This document shows, one piece after another, positions 1 to 8,802 of a stretch of 64,000 bases of DNA; the stretch's first letter is position 1, and the number at the start of each line of letters is the position of its first letter. The notes under the pieces are model-generated. The model saw nothing but the letters and a program-made list of their open reading frames with translations. It was not told where the DNA came from and made no database searches. Source of the stretch: Plutella xylostella (Eukaryota > Arthropoda > Insecta > Lepidoptera > Plutellidae); the NCBI RefSeq assembly GCF_932276165.1, contig NC_064012.1:7013501-7077500 (forward strand). Direction: 5' to 3'. The position numbers and the translations under genes are program-made.

Positions 1-256
1 GTCAATCGAAGAGGAAATGTTGATTTAATTATTTATTTATACTCTTGCAAAGGTCCTCTGTACCACCAGTGTACCTTAGGACAACAATAACAACTATCGA
101 TTGAATGTTTACCTGACAACCTAAAATGATTTAATTTTATCACAATGATCATTTTTTAACAATACAACTCTGAAGGTGATTCTGATGGCACCAAAAATAT
201 CATTTTAGGGACTGTCTAACTATAATTTTTTATGGAAAACATATAATTAAGGGATT

Positions 257-331
257 TTACAGCATTATCTTTAGGCTTTTCTGCCTTTACTATAATTCTA
301 AAGGCAGAAAAGCCTAAAGATAATGCTGTAA
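257..331. repeat. Perfect palindrome, 33-bp arms, 9-nt loop
   Basis: Positions 257-289 are the exact reverse complement of 299-331, with loop 290-298. The perfect arms indicate a very recent foldback/MITE insertion or a hairpin under selection. It lies in an intron of Sowah. I see no open reading frame and no flanking target-site duplication beyond AT-rich sequence. Confidence 0.9.
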
Positions 332-429
332 TAATATTTAAGGACATGTGACACAGTAATAATGTGGGGATATGTCACACACAGACAGCTGTATCTACAT
401 AGATACAAAGGTAATATATACATATTACA

Positions 430-590
430 TACCTATTACATAATAAACGCCAAGACTGTACAAGTATCTGTCTTAAAACAAATATCTGCCCTGGAAGAGA
501 ATATCCCGGTACCTTCGGCATAGCAGTTAGGGTCTCTAACCACTACACCATTCAGTTGTCTTAGGTATACTAGGCAGTGCCTTAACCGTG
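430..590 (-). repeat. tRNA-derived SINE
   Basis: On the minus strand the sequence reads ggtgtagtggttagagaccc, then ctgctatgccgaaggtaccggg. This is a tRNA-like head with an A-box (TGGTGTAGTGGTTAGA) and a degenerate B-box. The downstream part (aatatctgt...) resembles the body of lepidopteran tRNA-SINEs. It sits in a Sowah intron. Confidence 0.7.
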
Positions 591-872
591 GGTGACCAAT
601 AGCTGAAATATCTACACAACTACATACATCATGATACATAGATGAAGATAAACAAGAATCAGAACCAGACACAAGGATAAAAGAAGATGTCATCACACTA
701 ATGCCATAGCAGGTTATACATTACTCTCGGAGACTCATTTTCAGATCAGAATTTTAGTTAAAACCTATGGCATTGGTTGTAATTGTTTCAGTGCTCAATA
801 ACTGAAAAAAAATCAAGATCCTAATATAATGCAGTATTAATAATATTAAGCTTGTGAAAAAAGTACACTTAC

Positions 873-1522
873 CGATGTATTGAAGCTATTTCCGATAACA
901 GGTTTCAATATATCACCTTCCGAAGCCATGCGATTGAACATTTGCTTGCGTTCCTTGACTGAGATTTTTTGCTCTCCATCCACCAGCATCATTTCACTTT
1001 TCGATGCAGACAGAGTCTCAGTAGGCTTAGTGATGCTGTCTTCACTAGTAGTTGATAGCCGAGCAGTTTTAAAATGTGCACTTGAAGATTTATTGTCATT
1101 ATTAAGAAGTTTATCGCCTGAGGACCGTCTGCGGGGGGTGGCTTTTGGAATCTCTTCATTGTTAATTGAAGGGGGAGGCACAATGTTTTCTTTAACCTCT
1201 TCACGTACTTCATTCACTTTTTGAGCTATATTATCTTGTATCAACATGTTGAGCAGGGTAAGGTCTTGGTTAAGCTGAAGTGGAAGTGGTGGACGCTCCG
1301 GAGGCTGCTCACTCTCCATGTTGCTAGTCTCTGCATCGATGGTCGTGTTCAAAGGCACCGTTACGCTGGGTGAGTCAGACACTCGCTCTGTTGACAACTC
1401 ATGAGTCTCTTTCCCACTTGAAGGCAAATGTTTCTTCTTCAGTATCAACCATTTTTCGTTGTTATGATTTTTTATGATTGCTAACGAGTTTACGTGTTTC
1501 TTAAACGTACTTCTTGCTTCAT
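873..1522 (-). CDS. Sowah: Sowah family protein, second coding exon (partial gene)
   Basis: The exon follows an acceptor with a polypyrimidine tract (ttctttctag, AG at 1524-1523). It completes the split codon from exon 1 (G|AT, Asp) and stays open for 216 codons to the donor TCG|GTAAGT (GT at 872-871), phase 0. The beginning (D-E-A-R-S-T-F-K-K-H-V-N-S-L-A-I-I-K) continues the SOWAH N-terminal domain, then gives W-L-I-L-K-K-K-H, the 'LKK' strand that closes it. The remaining ~190 residues are low-complexity and polar (Ser/Glu/Pro-rich, with a basic PRRRSS patch), typical of the disordered linker before the ankyrin repeats. Two exons give 259 residues, probably well under the full protein. A longer uninterrupted reading frame begins earlier than the first ATG inside this exon, so the exon boundary, not an internal start, defines the 5' end. 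Confidence 0.85.
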
Positions 1523-1616
1523 CTAGAAAGAATAATAAAGTTTAACAAAAACAAAACACAACCGATGTCTTTGAAAGGAAGGTTTTAGAGTTAGTTTAGT
1601 TAGTTTTTAAACTTAC

Positions 1617-1743
1617 CTCGCATGTCTGGATCTGTCAAGAATACTTTAAAATGTTTAACCAACTCATGGTTAGTAACTTTTCCATTGTGAGCTAACATAA
1701 ACTTAAGTATTTCGTCAAAACTTAATTCTGTTGGGCCGGACAT
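1617..1743 (-). CDS. Sowah: Sowah family protein, first coding exon (partial gene)
   Basis: Read on the minus strand from ATG at 1743, this exon encodes 42 residues plus one base and ends at a consensus donor (G|GTAAGT, GT at 1616-1615). The peptide opens MSGPTELSFDEILKFMLAHN and continues with N-H-E-L-V-K-H-F. This matches the conserved N-terminal winged-helix-like domain of sosondowah (SOWAH) proteins, which reads roughly 'eLs.e.il.fml..gG.v.N.eLv.hF'. Family members carry ankyrin repeats toward the C-terminus; those exons must lie beyond position 1. The start was chosen because it is the first ATG and falls exactly at the family's N-terminus. The molecular function of the family is poorly known. 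In many bilaterians Sowah is the genomic partner of Iroquois genes, as here (Irx exon at 62891). Confidence 0.85.
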
Positions 1744-2228
1744 TGTAATTTATTTGTGAATGTGATGTGTGATGCTAGTTTTTTACATCAATTTCGTACT
1801 CTTTGACATTGACACTTCATTTTGACGTAACAAATACGTTGCGTTCCGTTTCACGCATAGAATAAATGGTTTCACGTGCTAGATTTATAACGTGACTCGC
1901 GAAGGGTTTTTGTAATTTTATGTTTGTGGTAAAACATTTAAGCCACAGATACAATTATAAATATTGATTAAATTCTGCTTTATTATGTTCTGGTTTATGC
2001 TTGGAGTAACAGAGGCGCCCATACAATACACCCATAAAAGAGAGTGACACGAGAAAGAGAGGTAAATTCAAAAAGATCATTAAATATAATACTTAATACA
2101 TATATCAGTTATGTGGTATCGGTCTATTGTAGGTAAATTTGGTATTATTTTGTTTTTGGTACTTGAGTATTTTTAACCAACTTCGAAAAAAGGAGAAGGT
2201 TCTCAATTCGTCTGTATGTACTTTTTTT
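1744..2228. promoter_or_regulatory. Upstream region of Sowah
   Basis: This is the sequence 5' of the Sowah start codon (minus strand). It has a TGACG-type CRE-like half site near 1833 and an E-box-like CACGTG at 1874. No coding sequence is visible. The promoter position is inferred from the exon and not from a clear core motif. Confidence 0.4.
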
Positions 2229-2815
2229 AGGTTTCCGTACCGCAAAAGTATAAAAGGAACCCTTATAGTTAGGATCATTTTTTTGTCCGTCCGCCTGTCT
2301 GTCCGTCTGTCACCATCCTAAATATTTAATAATAAAATATACCTACGTGAAGTTGAAAAAAAATATGCTTATTTTTGTTAGACTCAAATGTCCCCCTAGC
2401 TGGATAAATGGTTGATTCAAAAAATAAAATCACGGATGATGTAGTACAATGACGAAATTGTATAGCTATCTTAGGTAAGTAGACTTGTACAGAACCCTCA
2501 GTGCGCTTGACAAAAATTTATTAAGTACTTATAATATTTTTAATTGACCTATAATGAACTATTTAACGATATCCCAACTCCAACGAAATAACGAGAAAAA
2601 AATATATATCCCCATACTTTACTAATTTTTTTCATATTTTATGATACCTACTACTTTGTCGGGGCCGTAAATTTGTATATCTATGTAGGTATGCAAAATA
2701 ACAGGTTGATACCTTCCTGAAAAAAAATCGTTCTGAGAAAAACAGAGGTGACAGACAGACGAACAAAAAAGTGATCCTATAATGGTTCTGTTTTTCATTT
2801 TGAGGTACGGAACCC
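2229..2815. repeat. Palindrome-ended lepidopteran repeat ('gggttccgtac' family)
   Basis: The left end (tttccgtaccgcaaaa, then ggaaccctta, then a gtctgtctgtc run at 2286-2311) reappears inverted at the right end (gacagacagacg at 2751, ending in acggaaccct at 2815). Such ends with TCTG runs are abundant in moth genomes. The element has no coding capacity that I can see; its class is not certain. Confidence 0.65.
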
Positions 2816-3002
2816 TAAACATAACACAATAATACCTACTATACATAGGCAATGATTTCAAAAGGAAGGATACGCCCGTCAGTACGTTTTGTCATAAGAA
2901 AATGGCACCCGCTCGCTGGCCCTAATTCATACAAATTATGACAGATTTATGAGATTTTAGGGCCAACGCGAGGGTGTCATTTTCTAGAACGATTGGGCCT
3001 GT

Positions 3003-3245
3003 CCTTACGCTATAGATTGGCAAGTTGCTTGGCGACCCTCCTTGCGGGGTGAAAGACGCGGAGGGGACGAGGTACCCAAGACGACAGCGGGTAGCGGGAG
3101 GGGTAGCGGTGGAGGGGAACGCGTGCACTGCATGTCATTGTTACGGCAGTCTCGGCCGCGCAGCCGAGGCGGCCACATGTCTTATATAGTCTGTCATAAT
3201 TTGAGTGCGACCCACATGAGATCATTGATCCTGAGACCATTAGTC
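3003..3245. repeat. GC-rich interspersed repeat fragment
   Basis: A GC-rich block begins with gctatagattggcaagttgc, followed by a 'ccctccttgcggggtgaaag' core. The core recurs inverted at 7640-7692 (ctttcaccccgcaaggaggg). Open frames of 68-76 codons on both strands follow from base composition and show no protein family. Confidence 0.5.
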
Positions 3246-3367
3246 TTAGGATGAGTGTTGAGGCCTTTTTAATATTATCATTATATTATTATTAGGTATC
3301 TATAATTCGTCAACAAAATAACGTTAAAAACAGCAAATCGTATAATGTCTCCATAATATGGACTCTT

Positions 3368-3436
3368 CGAAAAAGTAAACAACAAAGACGAAGAGTCCAT
3401 AACATGGACTCTTCGTCTTTGTTGTTTACTTTTTCG
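3368..3436. repeat. Perfect hairpin, 33-bp arms, 3-nt loop
   Basis: Positions 3368-3400 are the reverse complement of 3404-3436 (atggactcttcg...cttt...). It lies near the left end of the foldback element and is flanked by sequence that is itself inverted (caaatcgtataatgtctc at 3336 versus gagacattatacgatttg at 3516), giving nested palindromes. Confidence 0.85.
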
Positions 3437-4057
3437 TAACTGACTGCGCAGTACCCACCTTTAGCCGCGTAGCATGACTGATCCGGTACGCTGTTCTACA
3501 AGAAGCCCCTATATTGAGACATTATACGATTTGCTGTTTTTAACGGCTTGTATTTAAACCTCCACCAGAAATTATATGATACTGCCGCCAATAAATTCGA
3601 AATCTCCGCCAAAACGGATAAGTCATCACCAAATCATGCTTCCCAAAATATTTTTGAAATGAACCAAATTATTTTTTACTGCATACTGTAAAACTATATT
3701 GACACCATTAAAATTTATGTCAAACCAAATAAATTATATCATCGCTAAATAGATGTAACCAATATATTCTTTTATCAGTATAATTTTAATAATCTTTTCT
3801 AACCAAAAAAAGTTAAGGTAAATATTAAAAATTAAGTTTATACCAAATAATAAATAGCTTACCCCAAAACAAAGTCACTTGTTAAATTGCTTTATGAATT
3901 AATTAAATCATTAGTATGTGCCTAGTAAAATCTATCCGTTACGCCATCTCGACTCCCATTCGTGTGGCCGTGTGGCCGAGGGTTTGAATTCTGTCATGTA
4001 CCAATAAATTCTATAGAAATAAGGAATTGAAATACAATTTATTTTAGTTAAGTGCTT

Positions 4058-4385
4058 GGTGCTTGGGGTTTCTCTGATGGATCATATTATCAGAATTGAG
4101 GTTATCTGTCAGAAGACTAAGGTTACCGACATAGCTGTCAAAATATGCAAGCTGAAGTGGCAGTGGGCTGGTCATATCTGCCGATAACCGTTGGCGTAGA
4201 CGAGTTCTCGAGTGGAGACCTCGAACAGGCAAACGCAGCGTGGGACGCCCTCCTGCCCGCTGGACTGACGACCTTAGGCGGGTTTCAGCCGGTACTGGTT
4301 GGATGAGGAAGGCCGAGGACCGAGTGTTGTGGCGCTCCTTGGGAGAGGCCTATGTCCAGCAGTGGATGATTATTGGCTGATGATC
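4058..4385 (+). pseudogene. RTE-type non-LTR retrotransposon 3' end (RT C-terminus remnant)
   Basis: Translation in interrupted frames gives K-I-C-K-L-K-W-Q-W-A-G-H-I-C-R, then R-P-P-A-R-W-T-D-D-L-R-R-V, then L-W-R-S-L-G-E-A-Y-V-Q-Q-W. This is the C-terminal signature of lepidopteran RTE/BovB-like reverse transcriptases, followed by the usual TGATGATGA tail (4376-4396). A stop and a frameshift near 4185 break it. The same tail is found at 6234-6345 and, inverted, at 22228-22650. Confidence 0.75.
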
Positions 4386-4434
4386 ATGATGATGATAGGT
4401 AAATGTATGTATATGAGTATGCGGGCGTGGGGGG

Positions 4435-4587
4435 ATGGCGCCGCTCAAATTTGACCTTGTCCAGAATTTGCCGCGATGTATTGAGGTTGATGTACTAGAC
4501 ATCATTGATACATTGCGTCCACAAGCATCGCGCGAATTCAAAATTCATGCCACACCACTCTTAGAGCCGCAAATACCTACATATTAA
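4435..4587 (+). CDS. Small ORF of unknown origin inside the foldback element (50 aa)
   Basis: The ORF opens MAPLKFDLVQNLPRCIEVDV and continues L-D-I-I-D-T-L-R-P-Q-A-S-R-E-F-K. It ends at TAA without a break. The composition looks protein-like: alternating hydrophobic and charged residues with no low complexity. It lies between the RTE tail and a SINE, so it may be the C-terminal remnant of a transposon protein. I do not recognise a family, and chance cannot be excluded at this length. Confidence 0.25.
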   Translation: MAPLKFDLVQNLPRCIEVDVLDIIDTLRPQASREFKIHATPLLEPQIPTY

Positions 4588-4617
4588 AATTAACAGGTAA
4601 TCGATTACCTTTATACT

Positions 4618-4815
4618 ATACTAGCTGCTCCCGCGAGCTTCGATTCGCCTTAAAAACTTTTCCCGTGGGAATTCCGGGAAAAAAAGTAGCCTATGTTGTT
4701 TCCCAGAGTCTATACCATATGTATACCAAAATTAATTCAAATCCGTTCATTAATTTGTCGTGAAAGAGTAACAGACAGACACAGTTACTTTCGCATTTAT
4801 AATATTAGTTAGGAT
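4618..4815 (+). repeat. Lepidopteran SINE ('actagctg-cccgcgagcttcgc' family)
   Basis: It starts ctagctgctcccgcgagctt, contains gtgggaattccggga and agtagcctatgt, and ends ctttcgcatttataatatta followed by gttagga. Related copies lie at 39836-40035 and, more diverged, at 22684-22868. Confidence 0.8.
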
Positions 4816-5210
4816 TAGGATATTGTTTTTGGGTAGGATAATTTGGTGATATAAAAAAAATATTAAACACTTAGTTTTGGTGTCAATGTTTATATTTTAG
4901 TATAGCATAATTTGGTGATGATTTATCCGTTTTGGCGACGAAAAAGATTTTCTATTGTAAACTTGCAATTATTTGGAGACGTGTTTATTTATTTTGGAAC
5001 GTAAACGTTTTTTTTTTGGGATTTCGATTTTGGAGTTGGTTTAATTAATTTGGTTTTAATAAAAAATTTTGGTGCAATGTATTAGCGTACAATTATTTTT
5101 TTTGGTGATGATTTAAATTGTACCCGTTTTTAACGTTATTTTGTTGACGAATTATAGATACCTAATAATAATATAATGATAATATAATATAATGATAATA
5201 ATAATATAAT

Positions 5211-5239
5211 GACGCACTGTCATATTATGACAGTGCGTC
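5211..5239. repeat. Short perfect palindrome
   Basis: gacgcactgtcat and atgacagtgcgtc flank a three-base centre. It sits at the boundary between the foldback element and the transposase remnant. Confidence 0.7.
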
Positions 5240-5483
5240 AGTTGTCAGTTCTTGTAACTAGGAAAGCAACCAAAATTTATGTGATTTAATGAAAGTAATT
5301 AATGAGCAAAACACAGAGAAAAATTTCAAAATTGATGAAATTTTGAAAGAAAATGGTCATATCGTTCTTCGCCTACCCTCATACCACCCGGAATTAAATC
5401 CTATTGAACTTGTGTGGCGGTACGTGAAAGGCGAGCTCGCAAGAACGTCGATTGACTCTAACTTAGATAAAGAGATAAAAACC

Positions 5484-6057
5484 GGCCAAGTGCGAGTCGG
5501 GCTCGCGCACAAAGGGTTCCGTAGCAAATAACTTAACCAAAATTACAGTTAAATCAACCTATCTCAAAAACTATAAGAGATACTTTGATCAAACCAAAAA
5601 TCGTTGAAAGAGTTAATTAGCATGCATCACCTCTATTTTTTTTAGAATTTTATACCCCGTAGTTATAAAAATAGAGGGGGGGGACATACTTTTTACGACT
5701 TTGAGAGCTGATATCTCAAAAACCGTTCACTTTAAGAAAAATGTTTTTTAGAAAACTTTATATCATTTTAAAAGACCTTTCCATTGATACCCCACACGGG
5801 TATGTACATCGAAAAAAAAAATTTCATCCCTCAGTTACATGTATGGGGGGCCCCACCCCCAATTCTTTTTTTTACTATTTAGTGTCATATTTTTGTAGCG
5901 GTTCATACAACACATATTCCCATCAAATTTCATCACTGTAGTACTTATAGTTTCCGAGTAAATCGGCTGTGACAGACGGACAGACGGACAGACGGACAGA
6001 CGGACATGACGAAACTATAAGGGTTCCGTTTTTGCCATTTTGGCTACGGAACCCTAA
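5484..6057 (+). repeat. 570-bp interspersed repeat ('accggccaagtgcgagtcgg')
   Basis: It starts ccggccaagtgcgagtcggg, then ctcgcgcacaaagggttccg, and ends tttggctacggaaccctaaa. A (ggacagac)n microsatellite lies near 5972-6004. A nearly identical copy is at 37866-38437, with extra ggacagac units. It lies between AAAA runs inside the transposase frame, consistent with insertion at an A-run target. Confidence 0.85.
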
Positions 6058-6233
6058 AAAGACTTAGAGTTGCTTTTCTCTAATTATTCGCCTGAAAAGT
6101 GGAGAAATTGTGACGACCATGTCATAAAAATTTAAGACGAATATTATAAATCTGATAGAGTATTTGACGATGTATTGGACAGGTATGTTATTGTTTATTT
6201 ATAATTTAATGTAAATTAAACATAAAATGGTCT

Positions 6234-6345
6234 GATGATCTGCGGAAGGTAGCGGGAAGCCGCTGGATGCAGATGGCGGGTGACCGTTTGGGGTGGCGAT
6301 CGTTAGGAGAGGCCTATGTCCAACAGTGGACTACGGAAGGCTGAG
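6234..6345 (+). repeat. RTE-type retrotransposon tail fragment
   Basis: It encodes D-D-L-R-K-V-A-G-S-R-W-M-Q, then W-R-S-L-G-E-A-Y-V-Q-Q-W, the same C-terminus as at 4058-4385. It lies inside the presumed intron of the transposase remnant. Confidence 0.7.
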
Positions 6346-6570
6346 AGAGAAACATAAAATATTATAGGTGTACACTGAACTAATATTACTGGCTTACTCT
6401 AGTACATTATACTTCAAAGTAGGTATAATGTTTTTTGGTTTTTGTCTTAGATTTATAATTGAAGTTAATGAAAACGATGATGAAGATGAGGATGACGACG
6501 ACGATGAACAAGTTCAAACAGAGAGTGAACATGAAAGTGACATGGAAATTGATTTATAAAATAAAACACT

Positions 6571-7254
6571 TTGAGGGCCCTTCCATCTGCGAGTGTGGGC
6601 ACACTGCTGGACCGCAACACTTTTAACCTTTCTGTCTGTTTGAGACTAGGCTGTAAGACCAACGAGCCACATCGCTGCCGTTGCGGGGACCCCGTCGACC
6701 AGCTAGGCCACCACGGCCTCTCCTGTCAGCGGAGTGCCGGCCGATTACCCCGCCACGCGGCCCTTAACGACGTCATACGTCGGGCCTTTGCGAGCGCCGG
6801 AATCCCCGCCATTCTGGAGCCAACCGGCCTGGCGAGAGACGACGGGAAGAGGCCCGACGGTATGACCGTAATGCCCTGGAAGTACGGGAAATGCCTAGTC
6901 TGGGACGCCACATGCACCGACACAGTGGCCCCCTCCCACATCCAGGGTAGTGCCGCGGCGGCGGGCACGGCGGCGGCTGCTGCAGAAAACCTCAAACGGC
7001 GCAAATACAACGGTCTGTCTGACAGCTACATATTTGTGCCGTTTGGGGTTGAGACCCTGGGGCCCTGGGGACCCGAAGCGCGACGACTAGTAAAAGAACT
7101 TTCGTCGCGCCTGGTCGAGGTATCAAGGGACCAGAGGGCTGGCAGCTATCTCAGCCAGCGCATCAGCCTGGCTATACAGAGAGGGAACGCTGCCAGCCTC
7201 CTCGGAACCATCCCAGGCGACGGCAGCGAACTAAAAGAAATATTCTACCTTTGA
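6571..7254 (+). CDS. Retroelement C-terminal domain (Cys/His motif plus nuclease-like motif), 5'-truncated
   Basis: An intact 227-codon frame with no internal stops; it reads open before the first ATG, so it is probably the 3' end of a longer protein. It has a C-R-C-G-D-P-V-D-Q-L-G-H-H-G-L-S-C metal-binding-like cluster at about residues 37-53, then G-R-L-P-R-H-A-A-L-N. A K-R-P-D-G...L-V-W-D-A-T-C block follows (residues ~92-114); the PD...WD spacing resembles PD-(D/E)XK restriction-like nucleases. The C-terminus has F-V-P-F-G-V-E-T-L-G-P-W-G-P and Q-R-I-S-L-A-I-Q-R-G-N-A-A-S. I recognise this as a domain found downstream of reverse transcriptases in animal retroelements; the nuclease role is inferred. 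GC content and codon use differ strongly from the AT-rich surroundings. A 3' UTR-like AT-rich stretch with AATAAA follows to about 7430. Confidence 0.6.
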   Translation: MRALPSASVGTLLDRNTFNLSVCLRLGCKTNEPHRCRCGDPVDQLGHHGLSCQRSAGRLPRHAALNDVIRRAFASAGIPAILEPTGLARDDGKRPDGMTVMPWKYGKCLVWDATCTDTVAPSHIQGSAAAAGTAAAAAENLKRRKYNGLSDSYIFVPFGVETLGPWGPEARRLVKELSSRLVEVSRDQRAGSYLSQRISLAIQRGNAASLLGTIPGDGSELKEIFYL

Positions 7255-7639
7255 TAAACTCCTGTTTATTAAGGGTAGAATATTTCCAGGCCAGGATATT
7301 ATTATAAGTATTTTATATTATTATCTTTTTTATTTGTAAAATATATAGATAGTTTAGTAGGTATAAGTTAAGTAGTTAAATTTATTTTATGTGTGTGTAC
7401 AAATGAACAATAAAATATTTGAAGATAAACACTTTTACATAAATAAATTCAAATTGGTAGATATTCTGAAGGTAAACATCCAAATTTTAATGCTGTCAAA
7501 CTATAAATTTTAAGCTAAATATGACATTTATGGGAACACTCATAGAATAAAATTTTACTTACGTCAGAAATAGTTACAAGCTATCGCGAGATTAATCCGG
7601 GCACACTTTTCTACGTGTGTAGCATGTCGTGCTACCTCG

Positions 7640-7692
7640 CCCCCGCCACTTCTTTCACCCCGCAAGGAGGGTCGCCAAGTAACTTGCCACAT
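7640..7692. repeat. Fragment of the GC-rich repeat, inverted relative to 3014-3057
   Basis: ctttcaccccgcaaggaggg followed by tcgccaagtaacttgcc is the reverse complement of the core at 3014-3057 with one mismatch. Confidence 0.7.
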
Positions 7693-7966
7693 TATAGTAA
7701 TATATAAGTCAATGTACATAGGTATATTATGCATTTATTTGCAATCACAGACTTAAGTACTGTCAGTTTCAATAACTGTCCTAATAACTGGCGATTAGTT
7801 AACTAGCTAGAAAAAATCTCGGTACTATCACCAAACCAGTTTGCCTTTCGTTCAGGAAGGTCAACTGATGATGATGTGCAGGACCTAACCTACATTGTGT
7901 TAAATAGCTTAGATTTGATAAAGGAAGCAAGTGCCTATCAATATTCCTCGATCTTGCTAAGCCTTT

Positions 7967-8264
7967 CTATTCTATTTATTATTACATACTTTCTATTCTC
8001 TGTGGGGGTGTAAGTACAGACCTGCACCTGGCTCTCTCGAATGGAACCGTTGTGCACATCCGCGAGGTCTAAACTGCCTTCCTAAGCTGGTACCATTTCC
8101 CACCTCGCTGGTCCACTGCGGGTTGGTGGGTTCACATATCTATATGTACTAAATCTAGATATGCAGGTTTCCTCACGATGTTTTCCTTTACCGTAAGAGC
8201 GATATTGGTATACATTTATACCTACTTAAATTCAAAGAACTCATTGGTACATCTCAGTGCCGGG
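7967..8264 (-). repeat. 5'-truncated tRNA-type SINE inserted in the RT remnant
   Basis: It contains gcaggtttcctcacgatgtt and caccgt-like 'tttaccgtaagagcg', as in the more complete copy at 18530-18841, but stops before the B-box. It is flanked by a near-perfect duplication of RT coding sequence: taagccttt at 7958-7966 and taaggccttt at 8265-8274. Confidence 0.75.
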
Positions 8265-8802
8265 TAAGGCCTTTGACACCATATTATTATCAGTCCCGTT
8301 ACTCATTGAAAAGTTGCACAACAGGAGAGGAGAGGAACTCCACTAAAGCTCTTCCAAAATTATAGAACCCAAGTAGACAGGATAGGCATACAAACTAGTT
8401 CCGAACTACCCTCTGGCAAATACTATGCAGTCCGTCAAGGCAGTATCCTAGACCTACTCTTTATCTCGTTTACACAAACGATCTCTGCTTTTTACCCGAC
8501 TGCCGAAGGAGGAGGGTAATGTTTTTAAAACCTTCCCAAGGATAAATTATCTGCTATGCTGATGATACAGCTCTCTTGTTTAAGTCTAAATCCTCGGAAG
8601 ATGCTTTTGCTGATGTACAAGATGAGGTGGATGCGGTTACAATATGGTTTCACGAAAACTAGCTTACGCTCAATACCACCAAAATAAGTGTATATTTCGT
8701 TTTCAATCAGAAGTAACACTCAAATTGATCGCCCATGACTGTGACTCCATCAAAAGACCTATCTTTTGCCACTGTATCCCTCTTCAAAAAGTTGCCTCCA
8801 TG

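Larger units (their letters stand above)
1..872 (-). other. Sowah intron 2 (partial)
   Basis: This is sequence downstream of the donor of Sowah exon 2, on the minus strand. It contains a tRNA-derived SINE (about 430-590) and a perfect 33-bp-arm palindrome (257-331). I see no further coding exon here. Confidence 0.6.
3262..5180. mobile_element. Foldback element with long inverted arms and nested insertions
   Basis: Left-arm sequences (ggtatctataattcgtcaac at 3295 and onward; cgccaaaacggataagtcat at 3607) occur as reverse complements in the right arm (gttgacgaattatagatacc at 5144; atccgttttggcg at 4926). The arms carry many degenerate copies of a 'TTTGGTGATGA' motif (as TCATCACCAAA on the left). 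Inside lie a perfect hairpin (3368-3436), an RTE-type tail (4058-4385), a 50-codon ORF (4435-4587) and a SINE (4618-4815). No transposase is recognisable. A foldback/MITE-like DNA transposon is the best description. Confidence 0.65.
5270..6559 (+). pseudogene. IS630/Tc1-mariner-like DDE transposase, broken, with intron
   Basis: Exon part 1 (about 5289-5483) encodes G-H-I-V-L-R-L-P-S-Y-H-P-E-L-N-P-I-E-L-V-W. The NPIE..W block carries the third acidic residue of the DDE/D catalytic triad. A 570-bp repeat (5484-6057) splits the frame after E-I-K. The coding sense resumes at 6060 (L-E-L-L-F-S-N-Y-S-P-E-K-W-R-N-C-D-D-H-V) with an in-frame TAA, and reaches a donor-like AG|GTATGT near 6180. An acceptor (gtcttag) near 6449 leads into I-I-E-V-N-E-N followed by a long Asp/Glu tail, stop at 6559, then AATAAA. 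The acidic tail and interrupted layout match transposases common in Lepidoptera. The N-terminal DNA-binding part is missing. It is not functional. Confidence 0.75.

Noticed and set aside
880..1224. 114-codon plus-strand frame
   Set aside because: Shadow of Sowah exon 2 on the opposite strand.
3042..3254. GC-rich 70-codon frames on both strands
   Set aside because: Lie within a repeat whose core recurs inverted at 7640; composition artefact.
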